Shown in pieces: positions 1 through 6,905 of a DNA stretch of 60,603 nt (positions are counted from its first letter, which is position 1; each line of letters starts with the position of its first letter). The DNA is taken from assembly GCA_017538105.1 (NCBI GenBank), contig JAFYJN010000083.1:1-60603 (forward strand), given 5' to 3'. The notes under the pieces are model-generated. The model ran no database searches. It was not told where the DNA came from and worked only from the letters and a program-made list of their open reading frames with translations. The DNA comes from Prevotella sp. Its GTDB lineage: Bacteria > Bacteroidota > Bacteroidia > Bacteroidales > Bacteroidaceae. The position numbers were made by a program, and so were the translations under genes.

Positions 1-194
1 ACAAAGCGAAGGTTGGCTTCTATAAGTCTTTGACGTGCTTTGTCTGCCTCCTTACCGCCTTGTTTAATCTTTTGTGCGAGAATCACCTCTTCGTCTACTG
101 TTGCCATTGGGTAACGACTTACTTCCTTGAGATAATTATTTACTGAAATATTGCTTCGTTCGGTAATGTTCTTGGTACTTTTGAATTGTCTCAT
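1..194 (-). CDS. RpoD-type sigma factor, N-terminal part (cut by window edge)
   Basis: The frame opens with ATG at 194 and runs off the left edge without a stop. The readable 64 residues begin MRQFKSTKNITERSN and continue through a segment with DEEVILAQKI and then EANLRF. This matches the start of the complete RpoD at 42367-43230 ([27 protein letters not shown]), covering sigma region 1.2 and the start of 2.1. It would bind core RNA polymerase and select promoters. Because a full primary sigma gene lies in the same window, this is probably an alternative or duplicated group 1/2 factor. Regions 2.4 and 4 are not visible, so promoter specificity is unknown. It sits 41 bases downstream of the unknown gene at 236-736 on the same strand. 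Confidence 0.85.
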   Translation of the reverse strand, partial: MRQFKSTKNITERSNISVNNYLKEVSRYPMATVDEEVILAQKIKQGGKEADKARQRLIEANLRF

Positions 195-235
195 TAGTTG
201 CTGTTTATTTTGTTTATTCAGAAGATAGAAAAACT

Positions 236-736
236 TTATGGCTTGAGCACTCTTTTAATTACTATTCTTAGATTCTTCAGTTTGAGTAGAGGCTGACCAA
301 GATATGAAGAAATCTCGTATCCATTTGCTTTCATCCAACCCACTGCTTGGTTCCTTATCTCGTTGTCATAAGCGATAGACACTTGTAAAGGCTGCTGTGC
401 CGTGAATATGCCAGGAACATAGGTGTTGCTGTCAGGTTGAGTTGTGTTGATGCCGAGGATAAAGGGCACGAGGCTACCATTCAGGGAGCACTTGTCCGCC
501 TCCTGCTCGAAGCCCAGTTCCTTCCGCATTCCTTCTACTATCTTCGCCAAATCGAGCAAAGCATCCGTTTGGTCGTTTTGGCAGATGGCATCCAGTTCTG
601 CGGCCAAATTCTGTTCCATCCCCATAATGTCGATACCTTTTTGTTTTCTTGTGAATTCCACTTGGAAACGGAATGATTCATTCTTTGCTCGTGCAGCCAA
701 TTGCGCCTTGCGCTTCTGATCTTTGTTCTTACTCAT
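236..736 (-). CDS. Hypothetical protein, 166 residues
   Basis: I do not recognise a family. The product starts with a strongly basic stretch (MSKNKDQKRKAQLAARAKN), has an acidic, helix-prone middle (about residues 40-80) and ends in a basic tail with KLKNLRIVIKRVLKP. There is no signal peptide or membrane segment, so it is likely cytosolic. The basic ends would suit nucleic-acid binding, but that is only inference. It lies 41 bases upstream of the partial sigma factor on the same strand, so the two may be co-transcribed. The upstream gap (737-909) shows no other gene. Confidence 0.6.
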   Translation of the reverse strand: MSKNKDQKRKAQLAARAKNESFRFQVEFTRKQKGIDIMGMEQNLAAELDAICQNDQTDALLDLAKIVEGMRKELGFEQEADKCSLNGSLVPFILGINTTQPDSNTYVPGIFTAQQPLQVSIAYDNEIRNQAVGWMKANGYEISSYLGQPLLKLKNLRIVIKRVLKP

Positions 737-909
737 AATTATTATAGTTACATTTAGTTAAGAGGAATAGCCCTCCATATTATATATCTTTATACGAACG
801 AAAAGGTACAAAAAACGACGTTTTTGCAGGTAGATATGCAAAAACGCCGCAGAATATGATAGAAAAATAACGCTATTTGCTATTTATCGCATAAACTCGA
901 ACACTTAAC

Positions 910-2214
910 CTACCTGATTACGACATCTATTCCTCCAATAGCTTCATGTGGAGTTGCTGTAAGAACCTTGTCTTTAAGTTCTTGAGAAATGGGGAGAGAG
1001 CGGAAGTCAGATTCTGCATCGCGATGGATGGGGATAATAGCATAGCGCGGATTTACCTTTTCACAAACAGAAGCTAAAGCCTCCCTTGAAGCATGACCTG
1101 AAGTATGAAGGTACTCTATGTGCCAATCCTTGCTATGAACGAAATCATAGGTTCGTTGTTGAAAGGCTTTGTGCCCCTTCAGTACATATCCACGAAACTG
1201 CGAATAGACAAGGCAAGTCCTTTCTGGATTCATCAAAGGATAAAGTTCGTCTATCATTTTCCGAATCTGGTAGTTATTTCTGATTAACATCGTAATACCA
1301 TTTCGAGGGATATTCTTCTGTATTTCTTCCTTATGTTTATTGTAATAGAGTTGACCCCTAAAACGATAGCGCCAAGCTATAGGGTCAGCACCTAATGTTT
1401 CGCTAATAGTCTTCATTTGCATCCACTGATAGCCATCAACCACAAAAGGTCTGCCTTTGAATTCCTTGTTGGCATTGTAGAACGAGGAAATACGGTCGGC
1501 ATCCATAGAACTGCACATTACAAAGACATTATCGTATTCTTTCATTAGTCCGATAGCACTCTTCATCAGTTCTTCTTCCGATTGCACCCTGCTGTCATTA
1601 CGGCTCAGCATAGTACCTTCTGTTATGAGAACATCTATCTTTTGACGAGTAATATATGTAGCGATTGTTGGCAAAAGTCCCTTACCGCGATAACCATGAT
1701 CACGGAAATCACCTGTATGCAGAATCCTGCGTCCATCGCATTCTACCACAAACATATAGGCGTCAGCAGCAGAATGACTCACAAAGTAAGGGGTCACACG
1801 GATGCCACCAATTTCAATTGTTTCTTTAGCATCATATTCACCGAAGCTCCCTATAGCATCATAACTCTTCTGCAATACTTCTTTCCGCTCTTCCTTTGCG
1901 CTATAGGCCTGATGCCCCTTTAGTACTAACAACATCGCTTTGCTGGCCTTCCCGATATATTGCGGAATCCCAGCCTCTTTCACTTTAGCCTCGAAACTCA
2001 AGTGGTCGCCATGAGGATGTGTATAGAACACAGCATTTACCCCTTCTAGGAGTTCATCCATCTTTTCTGGTTGGTCATAGATGTCATCTGAAGGCTTATC
2101 GCCCTCAGGCAGGTTATGCCCAAGGTCGATAAGTATCTTTGTTCCTTTCTCAGACTTTATCTCTGTGATACAGCCCCCAATCTGGTTTATGCCGCGATGA
2201 ATGGTGATGGTCAT
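910..2214 (-). CDS. Beta-CASP / RNase J-like metallo-beta-lactamase-fold hydrolase
   Basis: This 434-residue protein carries the metallo-beta-lactamase zinc motif HPHGDH near residue 66, a later metal-ligand segment LHTGDFRDHG (about 165), and a beta-CASP-like insert with the HTSGHAS motif near residue 372, which in RNase J/CPSF-type enzymes binds RNA phosphate. A final IPIHRD resembles the last metal-ligand region. Members cleave or process RNA; this one is short compared with RNase J (about 550) and lacks an obvious C-terminal domain. Its ATG overlaps the stop of the upstream nuclease-like gene (ATGA), so the two are translationally coupled. Context with a WYL regulator suggests an accessory or defence-related RNA nuclease rather than the housekeeping enzyme. 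Family confidence is high; the exact substrate is unknown. Confidence 0.8.
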   Translation of the reverse strand: MTITIHRGINQIGGCITEIKSEKGTKILIDLGHNLPEGDKPSDDIYDQPEKMDELLEGVNAVFYTHPHGDHLSFEAKVKEAGIPQYIGKASKAMLLVLKGHQAYSAKEERKEVLQKSYDAIGSFGEYDAKETIEIGGIRVTPYFVSHSAADAYMFVVECDGRRILHTGDFRDHGYRGKGLLPTIATYITRQKIDVLITEGTMLSRNDSRVQSEEELMKSAIGLMKEYDNVFVMCSSMDADRISSFYNANKEFKGRPFVVDGYQWMQMKTISETLGADPIAWRYRFRGQLYYNKHKEEIQKNIPRNGITMLIRNNYQIRKMIDELYPLMNPERTCLVYSQFRGYVLKGHKAFQQRTYDFVHSKDWHIEYLHTSGHASREALASVCEKVNPRYAIIPIHRDAESDFRSLPISQELKDKVLTATPHEAIGGIDVVIR

Positions 2215-3167
2215 TGATTAACAATTTCTACGTCGTAATATGTTCTGTCTAAAATGTCTTTTATTTGAATATCGGGCAGAGTAGCTTTTGAAAAAAGAAA
2301 AACAGGCCTAAAGGTTGAATTATGTTCAATCATATCAAAGTAATCCCCTTCCTTTTTTATCAACGATGACAATCGATTACATTTCCATCGCTTATCGCTG
2401 AATAGATACCCACTCATTGTCTGTTTCGGCGTATTATTTGAATTTCCATCGGGATTGTCGTTTAATGTAATAAAATAGAATTCTGGTTCAGAAGCAAAAT
2501 TCTCAATGGAAACATTTCTCAAAGACTCTGGCACATCAACTCCTAAAATGTGTAGTTTGTGTATGATTGTAATTATTTCTGGTTTAAGAGTTTCAAATTT
2601 TTTGTTCTTGAAGAATGAATAGAAATCTTTTACATGCGTTCTAATGCCAGACGGCTCCTTCAAAGCAGATGCTCCATATTTTAGTTCAATGAGGGCAACG
2701 TGGAAGGGAGAATCTTTGCTTATGGCAATAATATCAAATCTCCAATCTTCTGCTTTTCTCTTCCCTTGCAAAGACTTTGTATATTCCACATCAATGCAAA
2801 ACCACTTGGATTCAGAGTTATTATTGTTATCCATGAATAGCCTTTGTTGGGCTTGCTTTTCATTCTTCTTCCTTTTATTGCTATTCTCTATTATTGTATC
2901 ATAAAGGGAAACAAATTCGTTGTCTGTGAGTTTATTTTTTTCTCCATTTGTATAGTATTTGTCAATTATACATTTATTGGGATTTTTTACTTCAATTTTG
3001 GCGATACTATCACAGTTGTAATAGAGGTTAATAAAACTGTCGCGCACACCAATGATGATTTCATTTTTATGATTGACATAAATGTTGTTATAAAAAAGAC
3101 TCTTTTTGAATGAATCTGCAAAGGCATTGTCAATGGACGTACCTCTAAATGAATCACGATTTTTCAT
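2211..3167 (-). CDS. PD-(D/E)XK nuclease-like protein
   Basis: The middle of this 318-residue protein shows the spacing of a PD-(D/E)XK core: an acidic IDVEY near residue 128, WRFDIIAI near 145, and ALIELKYG near 161-163, with D and E-x-K as candidate metal ligands. I chose ATG at 3167; an in-frame GTG six codons upstream is possible. There is no signal peptide. The N-terminal 100 residues and the C-terminal 110 are not recognised. It lies between the WYL regulator (20-38 bases upstream) and the beta-CASP hydrolase (4-base overlap), so all three probably form one operon. The gene is AT-rich and asparagine/lysine-rich compared with neighbours, suggesting recent acquisition. Nuclease activity is inference from the motif. 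Confidence 0.6.
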   Translation of the reverse strand: MKNRDSFRGTSIDNAFADSFKKSLFYNNIYVNHKNEIIIGVRDSFINLYYNCDSIAKIEVKNPNKCIIDKYYTNGEKNKLTDNEFVSLYDTIIENSNKRKKNEKQAQQRLFMDNNNNSESKWFCIDVEYTKSLQGKRKAEDWRFDIIAISKDSPFHVALIELKYGASALKEPSGIRTHVKDFYSFFKNKKFETLKPEIITIIHKLHILGVDVPESLRNVSIENFASEPEFYFITLNDNPDGNSNNTPKQTMSGYLFSDKRWKCNRLSSLIKKEGDYFDMIEHNSTFRPVFLFSKATLPDIQIKDILDRTYYDVEIVNQ

Positions 3168-3205
3168 ACTTTTTTTTACAACCACAGATGCAATAGGGAA
3201 ATTTC

Positions 3206-4123
3206 TTAATTATCGTATTTTTTTAAGGTGGAACGCAGTTTTTTCTTCATCTCATCTCTGAGCGATTCCGGCTCTAAAACTTCAACCTTATCTCCCATTG
3301 CCAGCAGTTGGCTAACCAACTCTGGCGTTACACATAAGCGATAGGTGAAATCTGCAAACTCGCGATATTTGGAACGGCCCTCCGATTGGCTTTTGTGAAG
3401 CGGAGTGGAGCGAAGATAATCTGCCTGAACGCCGTAGGCGCGGATTTTCACTTTGGTTATTGGTAAGTCTTTATTCATAAAGATGCCAACAACGTCGGAA
3501 AAATACTTCCTCACATCAAAATCCTCAGGCAACTTAAAACTATTTTTAAGGACCTTCAAACCGAGTATTCGGTCCAATGCGATAGTGCGCAATCCTTCTT
3601 GTTCTTTCAGATAGCCCAACATATACCAACGGCGATTAAAGACCCTTAGCGCAAAGGGCTGGATGTGAAACGTCTGAAGATGCTCTTCCCTCATGTTTTC
3701 ATAGCGTTGGTAATCAACTTGCAACTCTACGTTCTGTTTCATAGCCTCGATGATGGCATCCAAGTACGCTGTGCCTAACGGAATCTCTTCCAACATGATT
3801 CTATCCTTCATCCCATTGAAGGTCGTAAAGTCTTGAGGAATGCTGTACTTTCGCAGTAGCCACTTCGTTAGTCTCTGCTCATCCAGAACCTCAGGATTCT
3901 TGACATAATATACATTGCATCGTGAACGGTCACACGCAATATCCACGCCAAACATCTCCTTGATACCTTTACGATGCTCATGGAAAGTGCGTAGGGGTAT
4001 AGGTCGCCCATCGCTGGCTGGGCAATCCCTCCATAATATATTAATCTCATCGATTGTCAGAGGACTGCTGTTCAGCAACGTGTCAAGAAGCCAAATGTAT
4101 CTATAGTAAGTTTTGCTGATCAT
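3206..4123 (-). CDS. WYL-domain transcriptional regulator
   Basis: The 305-residue product has an N-terminal helix-turn-helix (about 1-75, with PLRTFHEHRKGI) and a WYL domain from about 130 with VDYQRY, then RRWYMLGYL (the WYL signature) and TIALDRI, followed by a C-terminal WCX-like extension. WYL regulators bind ligands, often nucleic acids or nucleotides, and commonly control phage-defence and RNA-repair loci. It is first in an operon with the PD-(D/E)XK-like and beta-CASP genes, which it probably regulates. It is divergent from the tRNA array starting at 4277. It is only distantly similar to the two WYL-type genes at 4981 and 5871. Confidence 0.85.
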   Translation of the reverse strand: MISKTYYRYIWLLDTLLNSSPLTIDEINILWRDCPASDGRPIPLRTFHEHRKGIKEMFGVDIACDRSRCNVYYVKNPEVLDEQRLTKWLLRKYSIPQDFTTFNGMKDRIMLEEIPLGTAYLDAIIEAMKQNVELQVDYQRYENMREEHLQTFHIQPFALRVFNRRWYMLGYLKEQEGLRTIALDRILGLKVLKNSFKLPEDFDVRKYFSDVVGIFMNKDLPITKVKIRAYGVQADYLRSTPLHKSQSEGRSKYREFADFTYRLCVTPELVSQLLAMGDKVEVLEPESLRDEMKKKLRSTLKKYDN

Positions 4124-4252
4124 TCACTTATGGCCCTTTCTTCCTTTATCATTTAACGCAGTTTTTATGCCCTTATTATGACGGCAAAAGAAGTTTTTAC
4201 TCATTTTCTTCACTTTATTTTCTGAACGAAAAAAGGCTTCATTCGGCCCCTG

Positions 4253-4260
4253 TAACTTTG
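4253..4260 (+). promoter_or_regulatory. -7 box of the tRNA array
   Basis: TAACTTTG fits the Bacteroidetes -7 element TAnnTTTG and lies 16 bases before the first tRNA. No good -33 TTTG is visible at the usual 19-21 base spacing. Confidence 0.5.
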
Positions 4261-4276
4261 CTCCCGAATTCAAGAA

Positions 4277-4362
4277 GGAAGTATGGCTGAGTGGTCGAAA
4301 GCGGCACACTGCTAACGTGTTGAACCATCCTGGTTCCGGAGGTTCGAATCCTCCTGCTTCCG
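4277..4362 (+). tRNA. tRNA-Ser(GCT)
   Basis: The 86-base class II tRNA has acceptor GGAAGTA/TGCTTCC, discriminator G, a T-arm GGAGG-TTCGAAT-CCTCC and anticodon GCT in loop CTGCTAA. The closing pair of the anticodon stem would be A31 x C39, a mismatch. No CCA is encoded. It is the first of eight tRNAs spaced 6-11 bases apart. Confidence 0.9.
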
Positions 4363-4368
4363 CAAAAA

Positions 4369-4442
4369 GGCTCGTTAGCTCAGTTGGACAGAGCACGACG
4401 CTACGAACGTCGGTGTCGGGAGTTCGAATCTTCCACGAGTCA
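4369..4442 (+). tRNA. tRNA-Arg(ACG)
   Basis: Acceptor GGCTCGT/ACGAGTC (one G-T wobble), D-arm GCTC...GAGC, and a perfect anticodon stem CGACG/CGTCG around loop CTACGAA give anticodon ACG. Discriminator is A; CCA is not encoded. Confidence 0.93.
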
Positions 4443-4449
4443 CAAAACT

Positions 4450-4535
4450 GGAGACTTGGCAGAGTTGGCTTATTGCACTGGTCCTGAAAACCGACAGGCG
4501 GCAACGTTTTAAAGGTTCGAATCCTTTAGTCTCCG
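4450..4535 (+). tRNA. tRNA-Ser(TGA), divergent
   Basis: Acceptor GGAGACT/AGTCTCC with discriminator G, a variable arm AGGCG-GCAA-CGTTT and a T-arm with TTCGAAT support a serine tRNA. The anticodon stem CTGGT/ACCGA has one mismatch and one wobble, and the loop CCTGAAA puts C at position 33 where U is nearly universal. It may be a weakened or decoy copy. Confidence 0.8.
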
Positions 4536-4541
4536 CTACAA

Positions 4542-4612
4542 TGCCCCATGGTGTAATGGCAGCACGGCAGATTTTGAATCTGTAAGAGGTGGTTCAAATC
4601 CATCTGGAGCAA
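4542..4612 (+). tRNA. tRNA-Gln(TTG)
   Basis: Anticodon loop TTTTGAA gives TTG; the T-loop is TTCAAAT. The acceptor TGCCCCA/TGGAGCA contains a C x A mismatch at the fourth pair, unusual for a functional tRNA. Discriminator is A. Confidence 0.85.
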
Positions 4613-4618
4613 CAACAT

Positions 4619-4692
4619 GGAGTTTGTAGCTCAGTTGGTAGAGCACCAGATTGTGGCTCTGGTTGTCGCAGGTTCGAAACCTGTCAAACTCC
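4619..4692 (+). tRNA. tRNA-His(GTG)
   Basis: Stem CCAGA/TCTGG with loop TTGTGGC gives anticodon GTG. Eight acceptor pairs form when the first G is read as the histidine-specific G-1 opposite C73, the expected identity element. Confidence 0.93.
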
Positions 4693-4698
4693 CCCAAT

Positions 4699-4771
4699 GG
4701 TCGGTTCATCTAATTGGTAAGGATAGCAGATTTTCAATCTGCTTACACGAGTTCGAACCTCGTACCGACTA
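4699..4771 (+). tRNA. tRNA-Glu(TTC)
   Basis: Stem GCAGA/TCTGC around TTTTCAA gives anticodon TTC. Acceptor GGTCGGT/ACCGACT has a first-pair G-T wobble; the T-arm is CGAGG-like with TTCGAAC. Confidence 0.9.
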
Positions 4772-4782
4772 CAGAACACAAT

Positions 4783-4855
4783 GCTTCAATAGCTCAGTTG
4801 GCAGAGCAACTCACTTTTAATGAGCGGGTCGTTGGTTCAAATCCAACTTGGAGCA
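4783..4855 (+). tRNA. tRNA-Lys(TTT)
   Basis: Acceptor GCTTCAA/TTGGAGC, D-arm GCTC...GAGC and loop CTTTTAA give anticodon TTT. The outermost anticodon-stem pair is A x C. Discriminator is A. Confidence 0.92.
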
Positions 4856-4862
4856 CTAAAAC

Positions 4863-4937
4863 GTGAGGATGCCCGAGTTGGCCCAAGGGGGTGGTCTGCA
4901 AAACCATCATTCATCGGTTCGAATCCGATTCCTCACT
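4863..4937 (+). tRNA. tRNA-Cys(GCA)
   Basis: Acceptor GTGAGGA/TCCTCAC with discriminator T (the U73 expected for cysteine), and stem GTGGT/ACCAT around CTGCAAA, giving anticodon GCA. It is the last of the eight tRNAs. Confidence 0.92.
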
Positions 4938-4943
4938 CAAATA

Positions 4944-4979
4944 AAACCTCCGATTCTCAATGACTGGAATTGGAGGTTT
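4944..4979. terminator. Bidirectional terminator hairpin after the tRNA array
   Basis: A 13-bp stem (4944-4956 with 4967-4979, one G-T pair) around a 10-base loop, flanked by AAA and TTT, ends the tRNA array and faces the stop codon of the truncated WYL-type gene at 4981. Confidence 0.65.
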
Positions 4980-4980
4980 A

Positions 4981-5394
4981 TCATACGAAATTTAGAATGG
5001 ATGTCAGTCTGTTCTTCAATCTTGCAAGGACTCTCATTGTCCTAGCCGTGTCAAGGTTGTCCTTGTCGCCGAGCAAGGTGATGGCCTCCTTGATGAGCAA
5101 GCAGTCATCCTTCGACAACGGCATTTCCGTGATGGAGTAGTCGGGGTCGGCATAGGTGTAGTATATCTTGTCGTACACCACAATCGGGGCGTTGTAGCCC
5201 AGTTTGTCAGACCTCATAATCTGGATATCCATCTGCACGGTTCTGGCGCATACGCCCTTGGTGATACCTTCCATGTCGTAGAGTGCATCGCAGCACGCAT
5301 CCACGAGGTCGTCAAGTGTCCACCTTCTGTATCTGTTTCTCAGACATCTGTCTATTGTCTTGTACCTGATTAGGGCATTCTTATTCGCTGGCAT
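4981..5394 (-). CDS. HTH-only paralogue of the WYL regulator (truncated)
   Basis: The first 100 residues are nearly the same as those of the complete WYL regulator at 5871-6893 (shared MPANKNALIRYKTID start, RRWTL-DLV, DALYDMEGI, RTVQ-DIQ-MRSDKLGYNAPI, YADxDYSI). After about residue 105 the sequences drift apart and the protein ends at 137, so the WYL and WCX domains are absent. It keeps the winged-helix part and could still bind DNA as a competitor, or it may be a decaying duplicate. A structured RNA and an intrinsic terminator (5421-5462) separate it from the nearest clear promoter, so its expression may be attenuated. The stop codon abuts the tRNA-array terminator. Confidence 0.75.
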   Translation of the reverse strand: MPANKNALIRYKTIDRCLRNRYRRWTLDDLVDACCDALYDMEGITKGVCARTVQMDIQIMRSDKLGYNAPIVVYDKIYYTYADPDYSITEMPLSKDDCLLIKEAITLLGDKDNLDTARTMRVLARLKNRLTSILNFV

Positions 5395-5419
5395 GGTTCT
5401 TTCTTCATTTGTAAATTGA

Positions 5420-5690
5420 TAAAAAAATAGTTGGAAATTCCCAGTTAGGATATTCCAACTATCGTTTTATCTCTTGCTTGTCTATTGCATCCTATGATGC
5501 ATAGAAGAAATTACTATGCTCGTGTTGATGTGGAAATCCTATACCGTCTTTGACTGATGATTTGCTAAATGTATGCTCATAACAACTCCGTTCAAAGCGT
5601 CGATAACTCTGAACGAACGATTGTGATGTATGTGCAAATAGTCTCATTCCGTATAGGATAAATATCTTTCGAAACGCATTATTGCGAATT
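5420..5690 (-). ncRNA. Candidate structured RNA from a WYL-operator promoter
   Basis: On the minus strand a -7 box (5697-5704) is followed by about 270 bases and then an intrinsic terminator (perfect 10-bp stem 5427-5436 with 5453-5462, then seven T). Between them are nested helices: 5651-5659 with 5536-5544 (9 bp), 5634-5639 with 5560-5565 (6 bp), and 5610-5615 with 5589-5594 (6 bp). No convincing protein is encoded; a 51-codon frame (5492-5647) has no recognisable features. Just after the promoter, 5666-5679 reads ATGCGTTTCGAAAG, close to the start of the RtcB remnant at 7809 (ATGCGTTTAGAAAG), so promoter and leader look duplicated. It may be an independent RNA or the attenuated leader of the HTH-only gene. 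Confidence 0.5.
5421..5462 (-). terminator. Intrinsic terminator of the candidate RNA
   Basis: A perfect 10-bp stem with a 16-base loop is followed on the minus strand by seven T residues. It lies upstream of the HTH-only gene (start 5394). Confidence 0.75.
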
Positions 5691-5696
5691 CGGCTG

Positions 5697-5733
5697 CAAA
5701 GATACACAATAAGAACGAAATCTTTTTGCGTAG
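5697..5733 (-). promoter_or_regulatory. Promoter with degenerate WYL-type operator
   Basis: The -7 box TATCTTTG (complement of 5697-5704) is followed 8 bases upstream by a 21-base site (5713-5733) matching 15 of 21 positions of the operator at 7680-7700, including an intact TTGCGTAG half. The 8-base spacing is the same as at the two divergent promoters near 7.7 kb. Confidence 0.6.
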
Positions 5734-5870
5734 CTGGAAAAAGTTTTGTATTTAACATAAAAACATCTTGGAATCCTCCTTATACAGTTTCTGAGATGCA
5801 AGTTCACTTGACCTCCTTCAATCTATCCTCCTTTTTCTTTTAGTCTGCATCTCCTAGTGACCTGCTCCTC

Positions 5871-6893
5871 TTAAACGGTTGTTTCATAGAGTTCCAAAGC
5901 CTCTTTCAGCTTGTCATGCATGTAATTCATGACATTCTTCGGATAAATGATCTTGATGCCAGGTCCATACGACATGAAAACGGAATACATCTCAAAATTG
6001 ATAACCACATCAATCCTGAAGATACAACTTCCGTCTTCGGTGTTCTCTTGTAACAGTTGTTGAGAGCGATGTATTGGTTTGGTCTTGATGTACTTGCTTT
6101 GCTCGGCATTTGCCCAGAACTTGATGGTTCTAGGCGTATTCTTAATGTTTTTGCTAACGCCAATCACATCGTCGAAGAAGTGCTCAGGGTCAAAATCAGG
6201 ATTCTCCCTGAAGGGAACCATGGTAGGTTCAAGGCTTTTGATTCGGTCAAGAGCCAGGTTGAAAAGTTTCAGGTCATCCGCCTTGGAGCCGAATAGGAAC
6301 CAACGGTTGCGGAACTCTTTCAGCAGATACGGAAATATGATGAATTCTTTGGGCTGCCTTGCATTAAAGGATTGATACATGATACGGAGTGTCTGCTTAT
6401 GCGCGATGTATTTATAAAGAGGATTAAGCAGATGAATGCCCTCCAAATTCGGGACACTGTCGAAATGGATGATGGGCTTGCGGTTATTACGGCTAATGGC
6501 CAGCTTATCCTGCAAGCGACTGACGATATCCGACATCTCAGAGAACTGTTCGAAATCTTCCAGTTGGCGTAGCATGTCCACAGCTTCCTGCATCACATCA
6601 TAGTCATTCTGTGACATGGGCATGTTCATGATGGAATAGTCTTTGTCCGCATAGCGGTAGTACTTGTGGTCATATACCTCAATAGGAGCATTGTAACCAA
6701 GCTTGTCGGAGCGCATCACCTGGATGTCACCTTGTACCGTCCGTACAGAAACACCCTTGCGGATGCCCTCCATATCATAGAGCGCATCCGAACAGGCTTC
6801 AACCAAGTCTTCGAGCGTCCACCGGCGATAGTGGTTGCGAAGACAGTTGTCGATAGTCTTGTATCGTATCAACGCATTTTTGTTTGCTGGCAT
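5871..6893 (-). CDS. WYL-domain transcriptional regulator of the RNA island
   Basis: This is a complete 340-residue regulator: a winged helix (1-100, RRWTLEDLV and RTVQGDIQVMRSD), then a WYL domain with IMYQSFNA, FRNRWFLFG (the W-F-L variant of the signature) and LALDRI, and a C-terminal WCX region ending in a typical MSYGPGIKIIYP segment. It is 12 bases downstream of the ATPase gene and shares its promoter, which carries one of two facing 21-base operators; it is therefore the best candidate for the factor binding them, as activator or repressor. WYL proteins often respond to nucleic-acid or nucleotide ligands released by damage or infection. A truncated copy lies at 4981-5394. Confidence 0.88.
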   Translation of the reverse strand: MPANKNALIRYKTIDNCLRNHYRRWTLEDLVEACSDALYDMEGIRKGVSVRTVQGDIQVMRSDKLGYNAPIEVYDHKYYRYADKDYSIMNMPMSQNDYDVMQEAVDMLRQLEDFEQFSEMSDIVSRLQDKLAISRNNRKPIIHFDSVPNLEGIHLLNPLYKYIAHKQTLRIMYQSFNARQPKEFIIFPYLLKEFRNRWFLFGSKADDLKLFNLALDRIKSLEPTMVPFRENPDFDPEHFFDDVIGVSKNIKNTPRTIKFWANAEQSKYIKTKPIHRSQQLLQENTEDGSCIFRIDVVINFEMYSVFMSYGPGIKIIYPKNVMNYMHDKLKEALELYETTV

Positions 6894-6905
6894 AGTTATA
6901 TTCTC

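Noticed and set aside
4124-4504. 126-codon frame on the minus strand
   Set aside because: It runs antisense through three tRNA genes and has no protein-family features.
5492-5758. 88-codon frame with possible 51-codon inner start
   Set aside because: Nested helices and a terminator fit a structured RNA; the longer form would start upstream of the promoter, and no protein features are seen.
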